7,600 nt of DNA from Pseudomonadota bacterium (GCA_023424275.1 JAFAED010000470.1:1-7600), one strand, 5' to 3'; counted from the stretch's first letter, positions 1-7,600 are shown. The notes: a model not told the origin generated them from the sequence alone. Program-made: numbers and translations.

Positions 1-276
1 CGCGGCCCGTCGAGGGGCGCATTCGAGCGGACGATGGGCACGATTTATCCGAGCGGTGCGATGGGTGCCATCCCCAACGAGGCGGAGCGCAGGGTCAGTT
101 CGAGGATCGTCAACGCATCGCTCGCCTTTACGGACGAAGCGACGACGGTCCGCTTCTACGCCAACAATCTGTTCGATGCCCGTCCGGACGTGGAAAAGCT
201 CTTCCTGTTCTTCGTGTCGCGCGGCTCGACTATCCGTCCGAGGACGGTGGGCGTGGAGCTGATACGCAAGTTCTAG
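1..276 (+). CDS. TonB-dependent receptor, C-terminal end (partial)
   Basis: This is the last 91 residues of an outer-membrane TonB-dependent receptor; the start lies left of the window. Reading frame 1 is open from base 1 to a TAG at 274-276, followed directly by a second TAG. The segment shows the closing beta-strands typical of the family: alternating strand residues, the turn motif ANNLFDAR, and the terminal strand PRTVGVELIRKF ending in the C-terminal phenylalanine that the BAM machinery recognises. Such receptors take up siderophores or, often in sphingomonads, hydrophobic or aromatic substrates across the outer membrane. The plug domain and TonB box are outside the window, so the ligand cannot be judged. 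It converges on the fadH-like gene and may belong to the same substrate locus, but this is only suggested by position. Confidence 0.88.
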   Translation, partial: RGPSRGAFERTMGTIYPSGAMGAIPNEAERRVSSRIVNASLAFTDEATTVRFYANNLFDARPDVEKLFLFFVSRGSTIRPRTVGVELIRKF

Positions 277-284
277 TAGTTGCC

Positions 285-296
285 ACCCTTAAGGGT
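285..296. repeat. 12-bp perfect palindrome after the receptor stop
   Basis: ACCCTTAAGGGT is its own reverse complement and lies 8 bases after the receptor stop codon. It may be a small hairpin or protein site, or chance. It sits just ahead of the larger hairpin at 316-350. Confidence 0.35.
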
Positions 297-315
297 AAGA
301 GCAAGCAAGCGATGA

Positions 316-350
316 AGACAGGCCCCTCCTTCCTTTGGCGGGGCCTGTCT
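316..350. terminator. Bidirectional hairpin, likely terminator
   Basis: An 11-bp perfect stem pairs 316-326 (AGACAGGCCCC) with 340-350 (GGGGCCTGTCT) around a 13-base loop. It lies 40 bases after the receptor stop, between converging genes, which fits a terminator serving the + strand and perhaps the - strand. The run of T after it is weak (GATATTT), so it is not a textbook intrinsic terminator. Confidence 0.6.
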
Positions 351-587
351 GCCGATATTTGCGGCGTTCGGGACCGGGCCGCGCGGTGATCGTCTCCGCG
401 GCGCAGCTTCCGGACGCCGACCCGGATGGGCTTCCCTCTATTGCTGGCGCTCACGGGAACCGTGACCATTCCTGACCAAAAGGGCGCGATGCCGGCAGTC
501 GGCCAGCCAAATGGCCGCCCTCTTGCCAAGCGGAGAACACCTGCTTCAGACGCCTCCCCGCTCGCCCACTCGGGCGACCCTTCCGCC

Positions 588-2627
<2,040 letters not shown>

Positions 2628-2656
2628 TCAGTGCGGACCCGACGGCCCTGCATGAT

Positions 2657-2673
2657 ACTAAACGCTGTTTAGT
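2657..2673. promoter_or_regulatory. Palindromic operator between fadH-like gene and tetR
   Basis: ACTAAAC-GCT-GTTTAGT is a perfect 7-bp inverted repeat with a 3-bp centre. It lies 44 bases from the fadH-like start and 26 bases from the tetR ATG in the divergent intergenic region. This is the expected place and shape for a TetR-family operator controlling both genes. On the - strand TATCAT just beyond it could serve as a -10 box. Binding by the neighbouring regulator is inferred. Confidence 0.65.
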
Positions 2674-2699
2674 GTCTTGCGTACCGAACGGCGTTGAGT

Positions 2700-3314
2700 A
2701 TGACAAGCGAAATGGCCGTACCGCTTACTGACGATCAGGTCCGCGAAGTTCGGGCGAGGATCCTGCGCATTGCCGAGCAGCGACTAGCTGCCGACGGCCT
2801 CGCCGGCCTTTCCCTGCGCACGATCGCCTCGGAAATGGGGTGGACTGCCGCCTCGCTCTACCGCTATTTTTCGAACAAGGGCGAACTGGTGGCGGGCGCA
2901 CGCGCCGCCGCCTATACGCGCTTCACGGCGCGCATCGACGCCGCCTATGCGAGTTCGGAGGATCTCTGGGACCGCTCTCGCGCAATCGGTGACGCCTATG
3001 TCGCCTTCGCGCGCGACGAACCCGATGCTTATAAGCTGATCTTCGCCTATGAGCAGCCCGACACAGAAAAAACGGGGGAACTTCGTTCGGCCGAGGCAGC
3101 GTCACGCCGCACGATGATTAGCTATGCCGAGGACATGGTCGAGGCGGGCCTTCTAGAGGGCGACCCGGTTGTTCTGGGGCATGTCTACTGGGCGTCTCTC
3201 CACGGCCTTCTGACGCTGGAGATGGCCGGAAAGCTCAGCACATCTCCCGATTTCGACCTTGTTCGTCACGCCTCGAACCGCCTGATCACGCGCGGTGCGC
3301 AGCCAAGACGCTAG
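2700..3314 (+). CDS. TetR-family transcriptional regulator, WHG domain
   Basis: Cytoplasmic DNA-binding regulator of 204 residues, probably a ligand-released repressor. The N-terminal helix-turn-helix spans about 17-62, with recognition-helix region SLRTIASEMGWTAASLYRYF followed by the NKGELV segment typical of TetR proteins. The C-terminal ligand domain carries WASLHG (164-169) and VAFARDEPDAYKLIF (101-115), which fit the WHG subgroup of TetR C-terminal domains. The ATG at 2700 is preferred. A TTG six bases upstream is also open, and neither has a strong Shine-Dalgarno sequence, so a short or leaderless start is possible. The gene is divergent from the fadH-like gene with a palindrome between them, so autoregulation and control of that gene are likely. 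The ligand may be an acyl-CoA or the pathway substrate; the sequence does not say. Confidence 0.9.
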   Translation: MTSEMAVPLTDDQVREVRARILRIAEQRLAADGLAGLSLRTIASEMGWTAASLYRYFSNKGELVAGARAAAYTRFTARIDAAYASSEDLWDRSRAIGDAYVAFARDEPDAYKLIFAYEQPDTEKTGELRSAEAASRRTMISYAEDMVEAGLLEGDPVVLGHVYWASLHGLLTLEMAGKLSTSPDFDLVRHASNRLITRGAQPRR

Positions 3315-3322
3315 GCGGTGCG

Positions 3323-3375
3323 CGTTAGCGAAACAGGATATCTGCAAATGCGCCGTCTCGACGCGGACGCTAACG
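3323..3375. terminator. Possible hairpin between convergent genes
   Basis: CGTTAGCG (3323-3330) pairs perfectly with CGCTAACG (3368-3375) across a 37-base interval, in the 90-base gap between the tetR stop and the stop of the leftward exported-protein gene. The interval contains a smaller hairpin (CGTC-TC-GACG). There is no T tract, so a terminator role is only suggested by position. Confidence 0.3.
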
Positions 3376-3404
3376 TTGTGACCAATGAAGCCGGGGCCTT
3401 GATT

Positions 3405-4388
3405 TCAGTGTTTCAGCATGGCCTGTAGCGCCCTGAGATCGATCTGCTGAAATGCCGAACGCACGCGGCCGCCCAACATTTCATCGCCGCCGCTCCACGC
3501 CCGCCGGACCCTGAGACTGATAATCTGGGCGTCGGTTCGAGATGCCCCGGGCGTGAAATATTTCGGATTGTAGCGCACAAGATAAGTTGCCCCCGGCACA
3601 TCGCATCCACTTCGCGACCATTGTTTGCCGATGCGGCCATTCTCGCATCCAGGTTCCATTCGCTGCGCAGGAGACAGTTTGGAAAGTTCGGACCGAAGAG
3701 CGTCGTATTTTTCCTGGATCCGCAGGCGTCTTTTTTCATCAAGGTTGGGATTGTCCGGATTTAAAGACTTCATTGCGCGGCTCAGTAGTTCCTCGCGCGT
3801 AAGAAATGCGAAGGGCAGCACACCCGGCTTGTGAATGACGATGATATCCCAGCCCCGATCTTCGAACCGCATGATGCCGCGCTCGGAGGCGATATTCGTT
3901 GGCAGATAGTAATAATCGCCATTGGCGACAGGCGGCGAATTGCCCGCCAGAAAATAGAGATTGTTGATGGAGACCTGAATCGTCGGTCCTTCGCCCTCCC
4001 CTTCGAACCGGCCTTGCGCGTCCACCTTGCGCTTCAACGGCAGATTGATGCGGCGCAGGATTATCGATCCGGACGCCGCATGGGGATCAGTCGAAGGCAT
4101 TCCGCTCCCCACACCTGAACTATGGATGCCGCCGTTCAGGGCAACGCCGACGGGGTTTGCAAGATCGGGGGTTGCGAGGATCACTTGCGCCACCGACCTC
4201 GCCGTCGCGACCATCGCAGGTACCTCTCTTTGGGGCACACGGGATTTGAAATCATAGGTCAACGCGACCTGTCCCCGCGCGCGTGCGGACTCCATGTCCT
4301 GCTGCGCCTGCGCAGGAGGCTGGCAAAGCGTGACCGCCCCGAGCAAAAGGATGGGCAGGCGAAGGTGGCGTGAGGCTGTCATCATCAT
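3405..4388 (-). CDS. Sec-exported protein of unknown function
   Basis: I do not recognise this 327-residue protein. A clear signal peptide is present: basic start (SRHLR), hydrophobic core (LPILLLGAVTLC) and a probable cleavage site after AQA near residue 28. The mature part is soluble-looking, with no further membrane segment. It has two cysteines, C248 and C262, flanking ENGRIGKQWSRSG and likely to form a disulfide in the periplasm. A charged helical stretch at about 214-240 may be coiled. Short aromatic segments such as NLYFLAGN and NGDYYYLPTN look like beta structure. Three ATG codons in a row begin it; the first, at 4388, has CACGGA six bases upstream. It is the last of three leftward genes for small or exported proteins, 157 bases after the lipoprotein stop. 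It converges on tetR. Role unknown; periplasmic or cell-surface location inferred. Confidence 0.8.
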   Translation of the reverse strand: MMMTASRHLRLPILLLGAVTLCQPPAQAQQDMESARARGQVALTYDFKSRVPQREVPAMVATARSVAQVILATPDLANPVGVALNGGIHSSGVGSGMPSTDPHAASGSIILRRINLPLKRKVDAQGRFEGEGEGPTIQVSINNLYFLAGNSPPVANGDYYYLPTNIASERGIMRFEDRGWDIIVIHKPGVLPFAFLTREELLSRAMKSLNPDNPNLDEKRRLRIQEKYDALRSELSKLSPAQRMEPGCENGRIGKQWSRSGCDVPGATYLVRYNPKYFTPGASRTDAQIISLRVRRAWSGGDEMLGGRVRSAFQQIDLRALQAMLKH

Positions 4389-4491
4389 ATTTTTTCCGTG
4401 ATTGCTGAAAATTGTTCGGCGGAACGAGGACGGGTGCTAAGGGCGGGCGCCGCGACCTCTTGAAGGCAAGCTGCCTCGCTCCGGTGTCTAC

Positions 4492-4508
4492 AGGCCGAGA
4501 GCCGGCCT
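4492..4508. terminator. Small hairpin after the lipoprotein gene
   Basis: AGGCCG-AGAGC-CGGCCT forms a perfect 6-bp stem with a 5-base loop, 37 bases beyond the lipoprotein stop on the - strand. A second small hairpin, AGGCA-AGC-TGCCT, follows at 4464-4476. Neither has a T run, so they may weakly end or process the transcript before the exported-protein gene. Confidence 0.3.
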
Positions 4509-4545
4509 CGGTGGAATGATCCCAAGTCCGTGAGAGACGTAGAGG

Positions 4546-4827
4546 CTAGCCGCCCACCGCAGGGCAAGCCTCCCGATTATCACTGTCTTCGCTCCCACGA
4601 GGGTCCCCCGCGCCGGGCCCGCCGGGACAGTTTTGCTGCTGGATATTCCCGACCGGATGCCTGAGAACAAAGCCTTCCGGCATGGCGTCATCGCCGATCT
4701 CGGCCTTCCTGCCCGGACTGTCCGTGCCGACGCCCTGCCCCGGAAGCCCCTGACCGCAGGCGACAAGCATGGCGCCAACGGGAAGGGCCAACGATCCCAC
4801 TGCGAGAAAGCGACGCGCAATCCTCAT
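4546..4827 (-). CDS. Small predicted lipoprotein
   Basis: An open frame of 93 residues starting MRIARRFLAVGSLALPVGAM and continuing LVAC. The basic N-terminus, hydrophobic core and lipobox L21-V22-A23-C24 are a textbook type II signal, so the product should be acylated on Cys24 and held in the inner or outer membrane. The mature part is short, rich in glycine and proline, and contains two further cysteines (C67, C88). No domain is recognised. The ATG overlaps the stop of the upstream 45-residue frame as ATGA, which suggests translational coupling and supports this start. The third-position base pattern looks coding. Because the protein is short and without known relatives, chance remains possible; the lipobox is the main support. 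Confidence 0.55.
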   Translation of the reverse strand: MRIARRFLAVGSLALPVGAMLVACGQGLPGQGVGTDSPGRKAEIGDDAMPEGFVLRHPVGNIQQQNCPGGPGAGDPRGSEDSDNREACPAVGG

Positions 4828-4961
4828 ATCTCTGCCATCCCTTGGCGAGGCGATGGGGGCGCGGCCCGCCCATAATGGTCGGCCGGGCCGCCCGCACTAA
4901 GCAAGGCGTCCTTTGCCACATGGGCCTCGGCATTGATCGCGGCGCATTCGACGGACGGCAT
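4824..4961 (-). CDS. Small ORF coupled to the lipoprotein gene
   Basis: A frame of 45 residues, from MPSVECAAINAEAH to RQGMAEI, with no signal peptide or membrane segment and no family I recognise. The start at 4961 is chosen because GAGG lies five bases before the ATG; the frame is open further upstream but that part would run through the operator-like repeat. The stop overlaps the lipoprotein ATG (ATGA). It may be a real small protein or a leader frame that couples translation to the lipoprotein. The repeat at 4986-5005 sits 24 bases before the start. Confidence 0.4.
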   Translation of the reverse strand: MPSVECAAINAEAHVAKDALLSAGGPADHYGRAAPPSPRQGMAEI

Positions 4962-4985
4962 AAAAACCTCATGGGAGTGCCTAAC

Positions 4986-5005
4986 TGTATAGCGCGTCCT
5001 ATACA
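4986..5005. promoter_or_regulatory. Inverted repeat, likely operator (copy 1)
   Basis: TGTATAG-N6-CTATACA is a perfect 7-bp inverted repeat, 24 bases upstream of the 45-residue frame. On the - strand its TATAGG half could be a -10 box with TAGACC 16 bases before it as a weak -35. A repressor bound here would then cover the promoter. A close copy occurs at 6343-6362. Confidence 0.55.
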
Positions 5006-5128
5006 CTAATTTCGCGGGCGGTCTAGGGTCGTTCACCTGCGAATGAGGAAGCGACGTCTTGGGACGGTCGCCAGCGCTATCGGCGAAAAGCTTGCGCACC
5101 AGAGAATTTGCTTCAACTTCGCCTGAGA

Positions 5129-6043
5129 TTATTCGCGCGGACAGGACAGTTCGAGAACGGCCGCCTCGAACGCATCGATCGCCTCAAGCTCCGGAAAATG
5201 GCCCGCGCGCGGCAAGCGGTGCACCTTCGCGTGAGGCAGATATCTTGTCATGCCGTCCGGGTCGGAGCGACGATGGGTACGATCGGCTTCGCCGAACAGG
5301 ATCACGCCGGCGCACTCGGCTGTCGGAGGCGACCAGCCGTCATCCGGCAGCCAGGTTTGACAGACTGTCGCGAGGGAATTGGAGCAACCGCAGTCGATCG
5401 ACCATCGCGCGATTTGCTGCCACGGCTCCAAATCAAGATCCGGCCCCGCCACCGCGCGATACCAGCCGTCGACGGCCATGCGGTGGCGGTTCTCGGCCCG
5501 TGCCCAGGCCATTTGACCAACCATCGGGGTCCTCAAAAAACCGGCGGGATCAACCGCGCGCTCGATCCAGCGCCTGAAGCCCGGCACATCCGTCGCCTGG
5601 CCTGCGATCACGCCGCATGCTCGCTCTGGCCGCGCGGCGGCAATCGCAATGGCAACATAAGCCTGGATGCAAGACCCGGTGACAATGAACGCGTTCGGTA
5701 CAAGTTGGTCGATGGCGTGGAGCAGCGCTGCCACGGCACCGTCGAAAGTCAGTGCATCCGCCCGGTTCGCCCAGGAGAAGCCGAAGCCCGGCACATCGAT
5801 GGCAACAACGGCAAATCGGGACGCGAGCCGCTCGAATGCGAGATCATGCTGCTCGATCGTGTTCGGACCATCGGGCAATATAATCACTGTCGGTCCGGGT
5901 CCAAGCTGGACGCGCACACGCAATCGAGCGCCGTCGACATCGAGGAAACTCATGCCCGGCCTCGTAATGGCCTCGGCCTCCATCTCTTCTCGATCGCGGG
6001 GTGCGAATAAATCCGTGTCGAGCCACGCGGCGTCATTCAGCAT
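5129..6043 (-). CDS. Alpha/beta hydrolase with a cysteine at the nucleophile position
   Basis: Cytoplasmic alpha/beta-fold hydrolase of 304 residues with no signal peptide. Seen motifs: the oxyanion-strand segment VIILPDGPNT, DVPGFGFS (83-90), the nucleophile elbow GSCIQAYVA with Cys125 where most relatives have Ser, GEADRTHRRSD with Asp254 as the likely acid, and AGHFPELE with His282. The triad would be Cys-Asp-His, as in dienelactone hydrolase, instead of Ser-Asp-His; the usual glycine two places after the nucleophile is Gln127. The start is set at 6043 and not at the ATG 24 bases upstream, because AAGGAGAGG lies five bases before it. Relatives include C-C bond (meta-cleavage product) hydrolases, esterases and lactonases, and an FAH-type hydrolase lies upstream. 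The substrate is not determinable. The gap of 610 bases before it suggests its own promoter. Confidence 0.88.
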   Translation of the reverse strand: MLNDAAWLDTDLFAPRDREEMEAEAITRPGMSFLDVDGARLRVRVQLGPGPTVIILPDGPNTIEQHDLAFERLASRFAVVAIDVPGFGFSWANRADALTFDGAVAALLHAIDQLVPNAFIVTGSCIQAYVAIAIAAARPERACGVIAGQATDVPGFRRWIERAVDPAGFLRTPMVGQMAWARAENRHRMAVDGWYRAVAGPDLDLEPWQQIARWSIDCGCSNSLATVCQTWLPDDGWSPPTAECAGVILFGEADRTHRRSDPDGMTRYLPHAKVHRLPRAGHFPELEAIDAFEAAVLELSCPRE

Positions 6044-6048
6044 CGAGA

Positions 6049-6057
6049 CCTCTCCTT
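6049..6057 (-). promoter_or_regulatory. Ribosome binding site that decides the hydrolase start
   Basis: On the - strand AAGGAGAGG stands five bases before the ATG at 6043-6041. The in-frame ATG at 6067-6065 has no comparable sequence upstream, so translation most likely begins at 6043. Confidence 0.75.
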
Positions 6058-6342
6058 GATATCCCATTTTGATAGATAGAAACGGTGCGAGCTCGTCGCG
6101 CGCTCAAATCCACCAATCGACTCTCACTATCAGCAGACGAATTGCATCAAATCCGGACTAGCCGCTCAGGAAAGCCACCGTGCCAAAAGAAGTGATCGCC
6201 GGGCGGCCACTTGCGCAATGGCGCGGCGCCTGCGGGCGGCGCGTGCCGCCGGACTGTTGCGACGACAGGAACAGCCATGCCGGCCGCGGCAAAGCAAACT
6301 GCCCGATGCGCGAACAGGCGCATCCTGAAGATTATCGTAAAC

Positions 6343-6362
6343 CATATAGCCGCCACTATACA
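6343..6362. promoter_or_regulatory. Inverted repeat, likely operator (copy 2)
   Basis: CATATAG-N6-CTATACA. The inner TATAG and CTATA arms pair perfectly and one half is identical to copy 1 at 4986-5005, with the same 6-base spacing. Read on the - strand it is TGTATAG-N6-CTATATG, followed by GGTT where copy 1 has AGTT. TATAGT within it could be a -10 box, with TCGACA 15 bases upstream as a near -35. It would then drive leftward transcription toward the alpha/beta hydrolase, whose start is 300 bases away. Confidence 0.45.
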
Positions 6363-6524
6363 GATTAAACTTTTCTGTCGACCGGGAAAAATACCCCCTC
6401 CGGAATTCGCGGCCCACCGGGCCTGCAAGCGGGAGAAACGCACAGCTGTACCGATGGCGGCCCAGCGTGCGGCCACAGTAAAATCTTGGAAAACTGATCT
6501 CCGGCCGACCGGATCGAGGAGTTC

Positions 6525-6546
6525 GCAGTCTCCAGCGAAAGACTGC
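6525..6546. repeat. Perfect 7-bp hairpin
   Basis: GCAGTCT and AGACTGC flank an 8-base loop, 107 bases after the amidohydrolase stop. There is no T tract. It could be a transcript-stabilising or processing structure, or a weak terminator. Confidence 0.3.
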
Positions 6547-6653
6547 CGGACCAGCTTTGCTGAGCGGCGCAGCGGCTGGGCCAGCGCCGTGAGCGGCCGC
6601 CTCGGACGTCCGGCCCATCGGTTCGGGATCGAGCGGGCCGCCTTTTTCGACGT

Positions 6654-7463
6654 TTAAATCTTCCAGCCCGTCCATTGGCACAAGCCATAGCCCATGACCT
6701 TCTCAAGGTCGCTGCCGCGGAGCCAGCGGAGATGTTCGGTGAACATCTGAGCGCATTGGCGCCAGTCGAGAGACATACGTGTGATGTTTGTTCCCCAGAA
6801 AAAGCGGCTCGCGCCATAGGCGTGGAATAGCGCCTCTAAAGCCGTATGAATGCTGTAGTGGGGATAGGGGTCGGTGGCGATGCCCGGCACCGCAGTGGCC
6901 TTAATCGCCACATTGTCACGGGCCGCGAGACAGACGAGTTGCGGGAGATGTTCTAGGGCTGCCGTGCCCTTGTCGAAGGGGCTTATGGCCAGATGGTCGA
7001 TCATGAACCGGACTGACGGGAAATCGATCGCCAGCCGGCCGATTTGCCCCAGGGCATCGGAGGGCAACATGAGCGCCACGGGAGCTGCGCGCCGGTCGGC
7101 AACTTCCCATATCCAGTCGAACCGACCTTCCGCCAGAGCCATCACATCGTCGGGGCGCATGATGACGAAGCGCAACCCGAGGACGTCCTCGCGATCAAGG
7201 AACGCCTCGAGAAATTCTCTGTCAGGCTTCATCGCGAGATCGAACCAGCCCATCGTGGCGAAACGATCCGGAAAGGCGCGCGCTGCCGTGAGCGCATATT
7301 CATTGGAGCCCGAATCCCAGATCGCTGGACAATTGATTGCCCGATCGATGCCGGCAGCATCCATCAGAGCGATCGCTTCGTCCGCAAGCAGCGCCTTCTG
7401 GCGATGATGCGGCGGCGCCTGGTCATTCGTCCAGAGGTGAATCTGCGCATCTGCAATCAGCAT
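6654..7463 (-). CDS. Amidohydrolase-2 family protein
   Basis: Complete protein of 269 residues in the amidohydrolase-related TIM-barrel family that includes metal-dependent decarboxylases and lactonases such as LigI-type 2-pyrone-4,6-dicarboxylate lactonase. The first strand reads DAQIHLW (5-11), so the usual HxH is Gln7-x-His9. The lysine strand VAIKAT is at 185-190, the DH pair in MIDHLA at 156-157, and the last-strand motif FWGTNITR at 222-229. The C-terminus GYGLCQWTGWKI matches the MG-x-x-L-C-x-W-x-GW ending seen in this subgroup. Asn226 stands where relatives carry the catalytic Asp (GTD or GSD). Thus two metal or base ligands are altered and hydrolytic activity is uncertain. The ATG at 7463 overlaps the end of the upstream FAH-type gene by seven bases, so the two are co-transcribed and probably translationally coupled. 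There is no signal peptide; the protein is cytoplasmic. Substrate unknown. Confidence 0.87.
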   Translation of the reverse strand: MLIADAQIHLWTNDQAPPHHRQKALLADEAIALMDAAGIDRAINCPAIWDSGSNEYALTAARAFPDRFATMGWFDLAMKPDREFLEAFLDREDVLGLRFVIMRPDDVMALAEGRFDWIWEVADRRAAPVALMLPSDALGQIGRLAIDFPSVRFMIDHLAISPFDKGTAALEHLPQLVCLAARDNVAIKATAVPGIATDPYPHYSIHTALEALFHAYGASRFFWGTNITRMSLDWRQCAQMFTEHLRWLRGSDLEKVMGYGLCQWTGWKI

Positions 7464-7600
7464 GGAAGACAGGACTTCTCGACATAGGCGACAGAAAGAC
7501 CGGGCAGGCCTCCGATGCTCGCCTCAAGCCAGTCTTCCAACTGGACGGGCCCAAGGCCTGCGCGCGTTCCCGTCAGGATGAGGTCGCCGCGGCGGACGGT
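7457..7600 (-). CDS. FAH-superfamily hydrolase or hydratase, C-terminal end (partial)
   Basis: The last 47 residues of a gene entering from the right edge, ending with TGA at 7459-7457. RRGDLILTGTRAGLGPV is the conserved closing motif of the fumarylacetoacetate hydrolase superfamily, which also covers 2-keto-4-pentenoate hydratases and oxalocrotonate decarboxylases (MhpD/TesE type). The tail LEASIGGLPGLSVAYVE resembles the final strands of the hydratase branch, whose members often end in a glycine-leucine-glycine step before the last strand. The active-site glutamates lie outside the window, so the branch cannot be fixed. It overlaps the amidohydrolase start by seven bases (ATG within CCATGCTGA), which marks an operon. 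Confidence 0.78.
   Translation of the reverse strand, partial: TVRRGDLILTGTRAGLGPVQLEDWLEASIGGLPGLSVAYVEKSCLPC

Larger units (their letters stand above)
277..587. other. Convergent intergenic region, no gene seen
   Basis: This stretch of 311 bases separates the receptor from the fadH-like stop. Besides the palindrome at 285-296 and the hairpin at 316-350 it holds a 6-bp hairpin at 451-465 (TCACGG-GAA-CCGTGA). It also holds a 6-bp hairpin at 562-577 (TCGCCC-ACTC-GGGCGA), 10 bases beyond the fadH-like stop, which may help end that transcript. Open frames here have no recognisable product or ribosome site and overlap the flanking genes, so I do not call a gene. Confidence 0.5.
6044..6653. other. 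Long gap between amidohydrolase and alpha/beta hydrolase, with no firm gene
   Basis: This region of about 610 bases is unusually long for the neighbourhood. It holds a 7-bp hairpin at 6525-6546 (GCAGTCT and AGACTGC, 8-base loop), a 6-bp stem at 6611-6640 (CGGCCC and GGGCCG) 14 bases after the amidohydrolase stop, and the operator-like repeat at 6343-6362. On the - strand the frame of the amidohydrolase stays free of stops from 6653 to 6147. Within it an ATG at 6323 begins a 58-residue frame, MRLFAHRAVCFAAAGMAVPV and onward, resembling a weak signal peptide. It lies 19 bases after the repeat and has no well-spaced ribosome site. I do not call it a gene. A promoter and leader for the alpha/beta hydrolase are likely somewhere here. 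Confidence 0.45.

Noticed and set aside
2694..2699. TTG at 2694 as tetR start
   Set aside because: It adds only two residues and has no better ribosome site than the ATG at 2700, which is the commoner codon.
5108..6010. A 300-residue open frame on the + strand opposite the alpha/beta hydrolase
   Set aside because: It is antisense to a gene with a complete set of hydrolase motifs, has no recognisable product, and lacks a ribosome site.
6044..6067. Upstream ATG at 6067 as start of the alpha/beta hydrolase
   Set aside because: The eight extra codons contain the strong ribosome binding site of the next ATG, so 6043 is the better start.
6166..6681. A 171-residue frame on the - strand overlapping the amidohydrolase 3' end
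   Set aside because: Very rich in Arg, Ala, Gly and Pro with no domain; it is out of frame with the amidohydrolase and has no ribosome site.

Overview
The window looks like a catabolic accessory region from a sphingomonad-type alphaproteobacterium (Sphingobium, Novosphingobium or Sphingopyxis-like). The reasons are the high GC content, a TonB-dependent receptor ending in the usual phenylalanine, a DAQ-x-HLW amidohydrolase and mixed degradative hydrolases. The taxon is inferred from gene style only.

Left part (1-3314): the last 91 residues of a TonB-dependent outer-membrane receptor run rightward and end in a gap holding a strong bidirectional hairpin. Converging on it is a complete leftward fadH-type 2,4-dienoyl-CoA reductase of 674 residues. 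It has the old-yellow-enzyme TIM barrel, the four-cysteine Fe-S cluster and two Rossmann motifs. It diverges from a WHG-domain TetR regulator, and a perfect 7-3-7 palindrome between the two starts is the likely operator.

Middle part (3405-5005): three leftward genes for small or exported proteins. These are a Sec-exported protein of 327 residues that I do not recognise, a predicted 93-residue lipoprotein, and a 45-residue ORF whose stop overlaps the lipoprotein start (ATGA). A perfect inverted repeat, TGTATAG-N6-CTATACA, lies just upstream of this pair.

Right part (5129-7600): leftward degradative genes. An FAH-superfamily hydrolase/hydratase (3' end only) overlaps by 7 bases the start of an amidohydrolase-2 protein. 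After a gap of about 600 bases comes an alpha/beta hydrolase whose nucleophile position holds cysteine rather than serine. A second, imperfect copy of the TGTATAG-N6-CTATA repeat lies in the gap, which suggests one regulator for both places.

Taken together, a plausible reading is uptake of a hydrophobic substrate by the receptor, C-C, ester or lactone hydrolysis by the three hydrolase-type enzymes, and entry of an unsaturated acyl-CoA into beta-oxidation through the reductase. This is inference. No substrate can be named from sequence alone. The most notable points are key-residue departures in three enzymes (FadH pocket, Cys nucleophile, amidohydrolase Asp to Asn) and the shared operator pair. 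No mobile element, tRNA, rRNA or CRISPR array was seen.
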